A stretch of DNA of 64,000 nt from Eutreptiella sp. 'Long Island Sound 2002' (Eukaryota > Euglenozoa > Euglenophyceae > Eutreptiales > Eutreptiaceae). Shown here piece after piece: positions 42,901 to 52,029 of this stretch. A model generated the notes under the pieces. It saw only the letters and a list, made by a program, of their open reading frames with translations, was not told the DNA's origin and made no database searches. Location: NCBI GenBank assembly GCA_964036045.1, contig OZ038384.1, positions 25,411,000 to 25,474,999 on the forward strand, written 5' to 3'. The position numbers and the translations under genes are program-made. Each line of letters begins with the position of its first letter. The first letter of the stretch is position 1.

Positions 42901-43332
42901 ACATGGATGGCTTCCTTCGGTGTTCTCGTGCGTGCCTTCGGGCACGGAGTCTTGCACCTTCTCGGAGTTGGTTGGCGGAGCGGGCGCTTGGACTTGATGT
43001 TGTGGTTCTTGGGCTCCTTTTCCTTTGGCGGTGTGAGCCGTTGTCTCGGCGAGTGGGAAGAGTTCTTTTGCCACATCTTCGGGTTGTTCATCGTCTGAAA
43101 TGACATTAGATGACGTGCCTTCCTCATGTGACGGAGAAAGGTCGAGTGAAGGGTGAAATGGGTCGTTCTCGCGCTTGGCGGGCGCAAACGTGGGGAGAAG
43201 CCGACTTTGAGTCAGTTTGGCGTCCACTCTAGCCTGAGTTCGAGCAATGAAACCTTTCACGGACTTTAGCTGTTTGCTTTCCGTCCTGTCCTTTGCGGAA
43301 CGTTCCTTGAGCCCAACTTGCGACATTGCCAA
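39919..43332 (-). CDS. LINE-AlkB ORF1 with C-terminal AlkB-type Fe(II)/2-oxoglutarate dioxygenase domain
   Basis: 1137 residues, uninterrupted. The N-terminal third is hydrophilic, with 38-residue tandem repeats (EGTHENTEGSHPCDAEELKQ and a second copy). The middle (about 300-880) looks folded but matches nothing I know. The C-terminal ~180 residues are AlkB-like: RTMLHFGFRYNPES, NMWSVARYEPGSGLRSHVD (iron ligands H1027 and D1029), SFGSGAEMVFE, LLLLSGEARDKWKHQIP (third ligand H1087) and RVSLVFR (2-oxoglutarate pair R1107 and R1113). Every expected catalytic residue is present. AlkB proteins oxidatively remove alkyl groups from nucleic acids; some plant RNA viruses carry such domains. A role in protecting or demethylating element RNA or cDNA is inference. 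The stop overlaps the next ORF's ATG. Confidence 0.88.
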   Translation of the reverse strand: MAMSQVGLKERSAKDRTESKQLKSVKGFIARTQARVDAKLTQSRLLPTFAPAKRENDPFHPSLDLSPSHEEGTSSNVISDDEQPEDVAKELFPLAETTAHTAKGKGAQEPQHQVQAPAPPTNSEKVQDSVPEGTHENTEGSHPCDAEELKQQEEVREDLCGVSAMNNKAEGTHENSEGSHPCDAEELKQQEESREDPCGDSAMNNNAALNDNAKKTNEVEPDNSLLTPREEQSTPSAIPSPEGTHEKAKDGEDPTPDETDGNSGKPFFNPSLAPDGAFAKFLVKHKGEINTHDQQALWGETHVQDTLGVDTNQLVLEKHHKQAIYDQVHPTIDLCASDGCTFFHDIDCSGNNAYSTIGHDNFRYLKDILHHHPKFYIFPHPQDYYNSKYKYGNTWTEWAHAINEALQEAFDSGVVYEGFFILPGMEDNLSAETLYMNPLNPGMISLAPWVCGVDRLSDANTYNPSPSPDGSVRLNLLDSSQYPYFHLHLSTRHKHHAHIRYRDIMHPHTSLQWAINKVDGTVQVAAVRTTLRFEVARHLLPNFTVSSPKELSKKSKRERGEYRRRPGNARDFFVLINRLFHFENDHISVNSKNAFFPEERIQPLQSSSEHMFRFDYTFPTPLAEKLLSTILQHPLWTLGKVFCIRGSDLGKDKTFKVVPSKAYKQATPDFKQIDVWKSLLTSEAARRCGILGAIPRTQHEFNVCMNYHNTPLLPQRDSLTSMSYMLFQENNLVTYRRTTGAMISWGGYSSWRSKHPGHKVDLSASPPNVHRDAPPPPSPVKACFNPLPEPPDPELVEVHAPSSTPDVDVMFGVSLLGKVRHISLFSAPMAKVRVYRVKYAHYESAILAEGFTVSQLVFHPECPDTAARDNLLAPANPLVSEAQDFLSRVIEAATAYGSVEQLSLARDHYLSTSKPLSLTEKIAQLHLQTGKIFDPIPEEEEALVMSYSADEDHQWLYEGHRTMLHFGFRYNPESKEVEPFEPTPPEFIQAIGLRAFCACAQVLPSSLLCPNMWSVARYEPGSGLRSHVDVPQLGPYVLDGSFGSGAEMVFEPRPLPGSTLFKKRQKVFLQRRSLLLLSGEARDKWKHQIPARDYDTVEKRRISRDSRVSLVFRHTGVGTGLHTTSSEPPDPEQHETN

Positions 43333-43619
43333 GAAAACGGCGTTGCGAAGCTAGGCAAAGGACGGCGCTCACGATTGCGGTTTTGCGCTAGGCAAATAAA
43401 ATTGACGGCAAGGTTGTTGCGCTTGCCTCGGCTCCAAATTGCGGCTATGGGACCTTTGATGGTAATCCACGGCTTCACGGGATCAGCCCAGAACTTGAAC
43501 AGCCCGGGATTTTTGTTAATCACCGAGCAGCCTGGACTGCTGGTGGATCCATCAATAAGTTTCTGAGGGTCAATCGAAAAAAAATAGACACTCAGAAAGT
43601 GTTTAGTAACTGCAAGTAT

Positions 43620-44919
43620 AGTATCAAGTATCAAGTCGCGGGTCCTGGCGGCGATTATTTGCATCCAAAGGACCCGTTAACCCATACCAGGTGCACCGGG
43701 TGCTGGCTGCGACGGTCACTACCACAGTGGCAGTGGCATACACGGCCAACATAGCCGTCACACGACGACCGAGGTGGTCCCACAGGTCGAAAGGGACCAC
43801 AAAGATCCATCAGGCTACCCCGGGCTTCCCAAGGCCGCAGGCTGGGGGAGAGTCCCCACGGGTCCTTCCTTGGGCGCACCATGTCCATATCCACGACGCG
43901 AGTCCAGAGTGGTACAGTCGAACGAGCTCCTCCTTAAGGGATCGGGCATCAAGGTCGTCTTTTCCCTCGCCCTATTACCACGAAGGCCATGCATGAGGGA
44001 GTCCCCATGCAGTGTGGGCGGAGGCGTCGACTCCTCAAACCACCAGTTTCCCAGGCAGACTGACCGAGGTCAGGACACCGGAGGCCGCCACCCGACTGCA
44101 AGTGCGTCTGCGAGTCGGTAGGCTCACACTGGGACTGACAGTGGCGGACCGCTGGGAGTGTAGTCAGGCAACTGGGCTTCCCGCCTGGCGCCATCAGGAT
44201 CTCAGCCCGTGACAGCCACTAGGGCACACAGTATCACGGGCACTCAAACAGAAGAATCTGTACTTAGGTACTGGTCCCGGCTGGACCTCATGTACGAGCA
44301 TGTACACGGTGACTCAGGGCGCTCTCGTATTCCGATTCGTATACCCTCGGGGGGGAAAAACAGTCCACATCTCGGTGATGGGCTGACAACAGCTAACATA
44401 GAGATGCACATATCCTGGGGGGCAGAAAAATAAGCAACAAGCGGGGTAATAGGCGTGTAAACACACTCTGGACAGAGTGCCAAACCACGCCCCGGTTAGG
44501 ATAAGGCATATGCAGGAGGGTGGACAGGGAAACGCCTGAGTTCAGGCCATATGTAGTCTGCAGACACACGTAGACTGGTCTGGATCCCGCAGGTGCCATG
44601 GGACCAGACCACACACCAAAAAATCGCAATGCCGATGACAGCGGCATCCGTTGTGCAACGTCGTATGGGCTTCAAGGCCCTAAGAGCTCAGAAAATGTCA
44701 AGGTCAGTCGTCCTGCCTGGTTTCTCAAGGATTCAGCAGGTGGGGAGTGACGACATGAAGTGGAAGAGAGGGGCCATCCTCCTCTGGATTCAGCAGGGGG
44801 GGTTATATGGCCACTCTGATGGCAGGTCACCGGAAGATGTAAGAGAGCAAGCAAGTGAGGGACAATCCGTCGACCACACAAGCGCTCAAACTGCATCAGG
44901 GGAGAGCTCAGGGCGGTGA
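43620..44919 (-). repeat. 3' non-coding region of Ty3-N
   Basis: 43993-44919 corresponds to 1-907 of Ty3-A. 43620-43992 is the continuation, and it resumes at 34185-34029 on the other side of LINE-AlkB, ending at the polypurine tract. No protein is evident. Confidence 0.75.
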
Positions 44920-45264
44920 TCAGGCGCCCCTGGCTGCAATCGCCCGGGTGAGTGCTGCCAAGTCCGAGACATGGATCTTGGTCTTGTGCTTGTGGATGTA
45001 CTCCATGAAGGGGGTATTAATCCGCGGCACGAACGAGGAGACGGGTTCCCAGGTGTCGTGGGACGGCCCATAGCCTCGCCAACGAACCTTGAACTCCAGG
45101 CCTCCGGGTGCCGAGGCGTTCGGACGCTGAGCCAGGATCTTCTCGGCGGTATAATCGTCCTGCTCAGCATAGTCGTCGTCCGAATCAGCCTCATGTGCGG
45201 CATAGTCCAGGCACACATGTTGGCCACGGAGGTCGGGTTCCCGCACACGGAGTTGAGCTCTCGT
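44920..45264 (-). pseudogene. Ty3-N Pol remnant: chromodomain end
   Basis: The end of Pol is retained: YTAEKILAQRPNAS, FKVRWRGYGPSHDTWEP and the C-terminus ALTRAIAARGA, nearly identical to Ty3-A. Upstream, at about 45264, the sequence jumps into an inverted segment. The part equal to Ty3-A about 1242-4100 (RT, RNase H, integrase) is absent. Confidence 0.85.
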
Positions 45265-46729
45265 GGCTTTCGTCACCTGAGCACCATGTGGAATGCCAAT
45301 GGATCCACCCCGAACGCAATCAGCCCGAAGTAGCCGCGCTGGGCACTGAGCCAACTGGGCCAGCAAACCAGGAGTACGGCGTAATGCCGGAAGTGGCGAG
45401 CCGAGTGGTTGCAGACCTGGGAGCTTCGGATCGGGCCCTGGATGCGTTCTCTTCAGGAACCTCCGCCCATCTTCGGGTTTGTGAGAAGTACTGGAGCGCA
45501 CAGGACTCCGCGTGGAAGAAGCACTGGGGTCCGCATCAGGGCTTGATGTGGATCCATTGCCCCTGATGGGACATTCCAAGGGCGGTGGCGAAGATACGCG
45601 AGGACCGCTCCAAGGCAGTGCTGGTTGTTCCCATGGGATGCACCGAGGAGGAAAGTACCCGACATTGGGTCCTCTCATTGACCAACATGACCTTAAACAA
45701 GGTCGTCCTACCAGCTGGAGAGAGTGTCTATCAGGACGCTAAGGGACAGCCCATGCCACCCCAGAGATGGCCGGCAGAATTCCACTATGTGGATGGGGGC
45801 CTTGATCAGGCCGACACCACAGACTTTGTGTGTGTCAACCGCATCGTGGCGGAGCCCTGGCGGCAATGCTTTGCGGTTTCCCCTGTTGACATCGGAGAAG
45901 CGGAAGACCCCCTCACTGAAGAGGAGTTGGATCTCGTTCAGGGGTATATGGATCAGCCCTTTCATCACTGGGGAAGCCAGCGTGAGGGCAAAGGCCAGGA
46001 CAAAGCCTGGTGGGAAGTGGACTCGGTCGTCTCTGGTTCCTATGATGGGGATACCTTCGTAAGGAGGGTACTGGACCACATGTCCAGCCAGGACGAGCCA
46101 ATCGGCGGTAACCCACCCACCTACGGCGATCTGTTCCGAGGCAAGACCAAAGATTAACTGAGCCGCCCAGACCTCGGCAAGGAAATCCTCCTGCAAGGTC
46201 GCTTCTACGAGGCCGAGATATACTGGGACATGATCGTTGGGTACGACTTCATGATGGAGATGGACTCCGGCATCCTCCCGGCCCAGGCCTCGATGACCCT
46301 GTACCAGGACGACCAGCTCTCTGGCTTTCGTCACCTGAGCACCATGTGGAATGCCAATGGATCCACCCGGAACGCAATCAGCTCGAAGTAGCCGCGCTCG
46401 GCACTGAGCCAACTGGGCCAGGAAACCAGGAGTACGGCGTAATGCCGGAAGTGGCGAGCCGAGTGGTTGCGGACCTGGGAGCTTTGGATCTGGTCCTGGA
46501 TGTGTTCTCTTCAGGAACCTCCGCCCATCTTCGGGTTTGTGAGAAGTACTGGAGCGCACAGGACTCCGCGTGGAAGAAGCACTGGGGTCCTCATCAGGGC
46601 TTGATGTGGATCCATTGCCCCCGATGGGACATTCAAAGGGCGGTGGCGAAGATACGCAAGGACCGCTCCAAGGCAGTGCTGGTTGTTCCCATGGGATGCA
46701 CCGAGGAGGAAAGTACCCGACATTGGGTG
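45265..46729 (+). pseudogene. Inverted, internally duplicated segment of Ty3-N (protease end and early pol)
   Basis: This segment codes on the plus strand inside a minus-strand element. 45265-46155 holds the pol linker (FRHLSTMWNANGS; EKYWSAQDSAWKKHWGPH; GNPPTYGDLFRGKT). 46158-46729 holds the protease end (YWDMIVGYDFMMEMDSG) and then the first 406 bp of the same linker again. 45265-45670 and 46323-46728 are therefore direct repeats. The right junction is inside the protease (NHREL). Inversion plus template switching would explain it. Confidence 0.8.
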
Positions 46730-47345
46730 GTCTCAGCTCACGGTGGTTCACGAACTGCAGCCCAATGGCCGCTTCCTTCGTGCCTCCCACCATGTACTGG
46801 CCGTTCGCCACCTTCAGCCTGACAGCACTCCGACTGTCGATCAGACACTCTGGCGGAAGTAGGCCAGCCTTGACCAAGCTGACCTGAGCGCCCGTGTCTA
46901 CCAACACGTCGAAGACCTTCTCCACTTCCCCGCATAAGGCACGGACCTTAAGATGCAACTGCCGCTCACGCCCCACTCGGCGCACGGCGTGCAAGCTCAG
47001 GATCTCCGGCCGTTCCAGAAGCTCAGGAAGCGACTGGTGCAGGTCGTGGACAATGGGCTCAGGCTGCCCATCTGCAGCATCCAGCTGCGGTCCGGGTGAT
47101 CCTCTGATACTCTCGGATAGATCTTGAAGTACATCAAACACATTCTTGTTCGCGAAGGATGGAAGGGTGCAAGGGTTCGTGCCTTCACTTGCTCTCACCC
47201 CGCCACCGCGACTGGGTGCCGGACCGGGCCTTCCGCCCGCGGCAGTCCCTTTGTGCTTACTGACTCCCGACTGGGATGGTGTGGCGCTTCCCACGACACC
47301 ATCCTGCGACCGCCCTAGCTGGGGCCCTTGGCTGCAGGGGCTCCG
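46730..47345 (-). CDS. Ty3-N protease, N-terminal half (truncated by rearrangement)
   Basis: In phase with gag and directly after its TAG. VLVDTGAQVSLVKAG holds the active-site Asp, and LKVANGQYMVGGTKEAAIG is the flap. The protein breaks off at FVNHREL, where the inverted segment starts. Its homologous C-terminal half lies at 46158-46320 on the opposite strand. Confidence 0.8.
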
Positions 47346-50300
47346 CTAGGGGGCGTCAGTTGTGGAAGTAGAGGTATTTTCCTCCGCATTAACCTCGTTG
47401 ACACCCTTCCTCCTTCCCCTATTCCTAGGCTTCTTGTCCTTGTCCTTGTTCTTGTCTTTCTCGTTGTTCTCCTTGTTCTTGTCGTCCGACCTGGGGACCC
47501 AGTTCCTCTTGATCTCCTGGATCTCCTTGGCCAATTCGGTCCCCACCGACATCAGCTTGCAGCGCTCGTCCTTGTCGACCTCCACTTTGGCCTCCCGGAT
47601 ACCCGCAGGTGCACGCTTCTTCGACCCGTGCGCCTTCTTGTAGGCCTCTGTATCAGCCTGGTGGATGGGGCATGTTCGGTGGTCATCGTTGAAGCCTTGC
47701 TTCCTCCCATAACACACGAAACAGCCCTGAGGGTGAGCTCGTATGAACTCCCCAAAGGACAGCGGAGGGTTGCCAATGCGACGAGGGTCCCTCTTCTCCT
47801 TCTTCTTCCAACCCGGCTGCAGGGGCTTCCAGCTTCCCCGGTTGCTCCCCGCGTTCAGGTTGTTGGCCACGAAGGCACAAACGGCCATCTCGGCGGGCTC
47901 ATCGTCGTCGTCATCGTCGTCGAGAGCCTCACCGCCATCGGTTCCCGCTGGGTCCATGCCAGCTTCCCCGCCAGGCCCCTCGCCAACGTAGTTGACGTCG
48001 CGGTCGCCGGGCCTCAACCCGCGGGTGTGGTGGAGGTTCTGGTACTCCTTGAGCACCTCCTCTCCAACCCACTCCAGGATCTCGTCGCAGCTCAACAACG
48101 CCGGGATGGCCTGCAGACGGATGGTCTGGCCGCTCACGTCACACTCGTCAAGGCGCCACATCGCGGTTTTCTCGCGGTCGCCCTAGACGGTGATGAGGAG
48201 AGCATTCCGCAGGGAGTGCCGTTTGACATCCCGGGCCACGTTCTTCTTCGTCCAAGCCACCACGTTCGTATGATACTCTTTGGGGAGCATCATCTTGACG
48301 GTGTGGTTGGACTTGGCCCTCTTGGCTTCCTCCTTGGTGACGCTCTTGATCCATGCTTCCAGCAGCATGGAGAGCAGGCGAGCCTGCTCGTCACCCTCGT
48401 TCCAGTCCTCCACGTTGCGGCGGAAGAGGGTGTATTGCCCTTGGAAGTCTCGCCAGTCCCGTAGGCGGATCTCCCGTCCATCATGCTGAAGCTTGATGGA
48501 CTTCCACCGTTTGGCAGCCACCTGGGGAGCGTCCACCCTCTCCTGCTCGTTGAGCCACTTCTTGGCTTCCTTGAGGGTCTTGATTTTCCCCTCCTTGGTC
48601 GCAACGAAGTATAGCTCTTGGAGCACTTCCGGCAGGCGGTACCTGAACCGTCTGAAGACATACTTCTCCGCATCTGCGGGATCCATGTCCTAAGTGACGG
48701 TCACCCCCCAATCGTCCAGCTTCTCCAAGAAGCGGTCGAGGTTGAGGGGGTTGCCATCGTACATGGGGGGCTTGATGTCCTTCAGGTCTTCCCACACGGC
48801 GGCATCCGCGGCCTTAAAGACCATGAACGCCGGCCGCGAGGTCGACCGAGGTTCCCATCGGCCTCTCCCACGGACTCCCACGGCTGCCACTTCCATCTCC
48901 TCCCCGGTATCCGTGTGGCCACGCCGTGGTTCCTCCATGTACGCTGAACCTAGATGTTCACGCCGTACCCCTTCCATGTACGCCTCCTCATCACGGCGCC
49001 GACGGCTGCGTTCAGCGGCCTCCCGTCGTACACCACACGGCGGGGAAATGTCGAACTCCTCCAGGTCCAGGTCCAGGTCCTCACCTCCGCCGACATCCCA
49101 CTCCACGTCTCCTCTGGGGACCTCATCCCTGAGTCCACCATAACGTCCACCAGCCATTGGGATTGGCACCAAGGCTGGTGCGGGGCGTCGGGGGCGTACC
49201 GGTGTCCGCGGTGGAGCACGGCGGTTGTGGTACTCCGCGCTGAGCCACTCATCACGCCAATCCTCACTGCCACTGCCGGGCGGCACGCGCTTGTTGCGGC
49301 GGCCCGCGCTGTGGTGAGAGGGGGCGCTGAGAGAGCGGGTACTGGCGCTGGGGCGACTCCTGGGGGCTCCGCCGGGGGCGTGGGGTCTGCCCGGACCTGG
49401 TCCGGGTCCCCAGCCGTCGTCCGACGAGCCAGACTCCAGGGGTGGGTGGTCGCTGCTGACGCTCCCACGGCCTTCCAGCGCGTCCAGCCTCTGCTGCAGG
49501 CCGCTGATGACCTTGTTCAGCGACCTGGTCTCGCCCCTGGCGATGTCCAGCAGCTTCTGGGTGGCAGTGGTGACCTTGGCGCTCTTGACCATCTCGATCT
49601 TGGCAATTTCCAGCTCCCTCTGTGCGCGCGCGGCGACCCTGGCGATGCGAGTCATCTCGCCCTTGCCCGTGTCTACCTCGCGCTCGAGGGACTGGACCCT
49701 CCTGCGGAGGTAGACAATCCACCGCCAGGTGGTATCCGGGTCGCCGTTCCCTGGTGGGTCGTCGGGGTCTCCAGGGGGTCCTCCAGGAGGGCCTCCGCCG
49801 GGTCCGCCCGGTCCAGGGGGTCCTCCCCCGCCCGGTGGTCCGCCTCCAGGGGGTCCACTTGGTGGGCGTCCTCCAGGGGGTCCTGATGGTCCTCCGCCAG
49901 GGGGTCCCGGTGGGTCCGAGGATGGGGGCTTCTTCGAGTAGTCGAAGTCCATGTCATCATCCTCGTCCATGTCGCCCCACCTGGGCGTCTCGGTCTCGGA
50001 AGACTCCGAGCTTCGGTAGGGAGGAGGGGGATCCTCATCCTCACCTTTCGGCTCCATGGAGACGTCTCCGCCTCCTCCGCCAGCCACTCCTTGGCGATGT
50101 CGGCGGCCTCGTTCATCCCCGTCGCTGGCGGTGAAGAAGGGGTCGCTGTCGTTGGGGTGTCCGCCCGCTGGCCTCCGTGACCTCTCGGGGGTCTTCCCCT
50201 TACCCTTCCTCCGTCGGTAGGCAGTGGGGCCACTGCTCCCACTGCTGCCCGTGTCCACCTCCTCTGGATCCAGCGCCATCTTGGAGGAGGCGTCCCCTTC

Positions 50301-51572
50301 GAAAAGCTTTCGAAGGGTCTCCACTCGGGATCCTCCCGGTGGAGTCTCGCGGCGGAGCTTGGCCTCCGCCTCCGCCATTGCGGCGGCCGTGGCTGCGGCA
50401 GCTCGCCTTTCGGCCTGCTCCCGGGCACGAGCCGCCTCGGCTTCCCGGGCCTGCTGCAGCCGAGCCTTCTCCGCTTCTAACGCCGCCAGCTCTGCCTCCG
50501 TCTTGGCCCTCTCCTCAGCGACCTTCCGTCGCGCGGCCTCGATGGCGTCCTTCTTGGCGGCGTCCGCCTGGGCCTTAGCCGTTGCCTCGGCGTGGGCCCT
50601 TTCCTCCGCCTCCTTCTTTGCCCTCTCTTGGGCAAGCGCCTCTTCCAGCGCCTTCACCTCGGCCTCCTTGCAGGCAACGGCCTCCTGCGTCAGGCGGGCT
50701 TCCTCGGCGGCTGCTGCCACCTCACCCTTGACCTGGGCAGTCGCTGCCTCATGGGCGGCTGCGGCCGTGAGTCCGGCCGCAATGGCCGCCACGGTCGAGG
50801 CGTGGATGGCCATGCCATGCGCCCACTCCGCAGCCTCCTGCTGGGCGATGCCGACGGCGCCCTCCATGGCAGCGTTGTGCTGCGTGGCCCGTTGCCGGGC
50901 AACCTGAAGGTTGCAGGGCACCCCACAGGCGCGCTCACAGGCGCGCGCCACGTCCCTTTGGTCGGGAGCGACGCTGCTGCTGGAGCTGGCCTGGTCGGCC
51001 GGCATCCTCCCGCGGTGGGCCGACTCCACGTCGCTGCTGGGGCCTGACTTCCTCAGGAGCAGCGGACGGGGTTTGGCCTTGGCCTGCTTGGCGACTTCCA
51101 GGAAGTCGCCAAGGGTGGTGTGGCCGGGGTGGCGACCGCCATTGGCCCGTTGGGGGCTGTGGGCCCGGGTTCCGCCCCTGGCGCCTTGGGCGGCTTCGGC
51201 GGCCAGGGATTCCTGGTACTCCCGCCACTTCCTGTCCCGCCTCCTGTCCCCGGCAGAACGCTTCTCCTTCCCAGGAGACGCGCTGCTGCTGCTGCCCTGC
51301 AGCCTGCGCTCGTTCCCCAGCTCCGGAAACTCCTTCTCGATCATGTCCCACATGGAGACGTTGATCGAGGCGCCCGACGGGTACTCGTTGGGCTTCTCGT
51401 CCTCCTCAATCCCGTCGGGGCACAGCCCTTCGCCGGGCCTGTCTGGGCGGGTCCAGACCCTCCAGCGCTTGCGGCGGAAGCGGTACGCATACCCTTCCAC
51501 CCGCAGCCAATCCTCCACTGCCCGCAGGCGGTCCTCGCCCATGTCCTCACGGAGCTCGAAGCTCTCGGGCAT
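47346..51572 (-). CDS. gag: Ty3-N Gag, with in-frame TAGs at 48690 and 48183
   Basis: A very long Gag, about 1400 codons in one phase. Order: a small N-terminal domain with a Trp/Arg-rich segment (YAYRFRRKRWRVW); a long Ala/Glu coiled coil (about 50350-50900); Pro/Gly-rich repeats (about 49720-49930); a second coiled coil (EREVDTGKGEMTRIARV); a capsid-like core (IKPPMYDGNPLNLDRFLEKL through EDWNEGDEQARLLSMLLEAW), with TAG at 48692-48690 and 48185-48183; an acidic loop; the zinc knuckle CFVCYGRKQGFNDDHRTC (47723-47670); and a Lys-rich tail. It ends with TAG (47348-47346) followed by CGG, with the protease frame in phase. Core and knuckle align with Ty3-O Gag, though the N-terminal parts differ. 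Confidence 0.8.
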
Positions 51573-52029
51573 GCCGCCTTCGCACTGGGGATTGCTGTGG
51601 CGTTAGTGCTGCCCCCACAGCAACCCACGCAGTAGGTGCGCCGCATGGGGGTGGGTCTGCCGCCACGTCTTGCCCGCCTCGTCCCAGTTCACCATCGGTG
51701 CTCTCGATGGAGTGGTCCTGGGGGGGTTGTTGAGGGGGGTGATGTAGCACTTGACTGGGAGTGCGGCCGATGCTGGTCGGCCGGTGGTTGTGGAAGTGGT
51801 TGCTGTAGCTGGGAGTGCGGCCTTGCTGGTCGGCGGAAGGAACTCGTTGATGTCGGAGTTCCCGTCCCTGCACTTCCTTCACGGACTCGGCGCTGTCGCT
51901 GGGCGGCGCTGCGGGCCGCTGCGCTGCGCTGCGAGCTGCGAGCTGCGAGCTGCTGCGCCACGCTGCTCGGGGTTGGTGGCCCCGAGTGGCACGCAAGGGA
52001 TGGGTAACCCCGCGGCGGTGAAACGCTTT
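51573..52029 (-). other. Ty3-N 5' leader between LTR and gag
   Basis: About 457 bp with no gene. It contains short GAGCTGC-type repeats (51930-51955) and two related blocks (CGGCCGATGCTGGTCGGC; CGGCCTTGCTGGTCGGC). A primer binding site is not apparent next to the LTR. Confidence 0.5.

Larger units (their letters stand above)
34203..43602 (-). mobile_element. LINE-AlkB: 9.4-kb non-LTR retrotransposon with a dioxygenase domain in ORF1
   Basis: The element is flanked by the 17-bp duplication TTAGTAACTGCAAGTAT (34186-34202 and 43603-43619). It is inserted in the 3' non-coding region of Ty3-N. In minus-strand order it has a 270-bp leader, ORF1 (43332-39919, with AlkB), and a split ORF2 with endonuclease, RT, a post-RT region, RNase H and a Cys/His motif. 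It ends with a short A-run (CATTCAAAA). Because ORF1 is complete and preceded by a leader, this copy is probably full length. ORF2 has several frame changes, many beside G or C runs. Confidence 0.9.
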
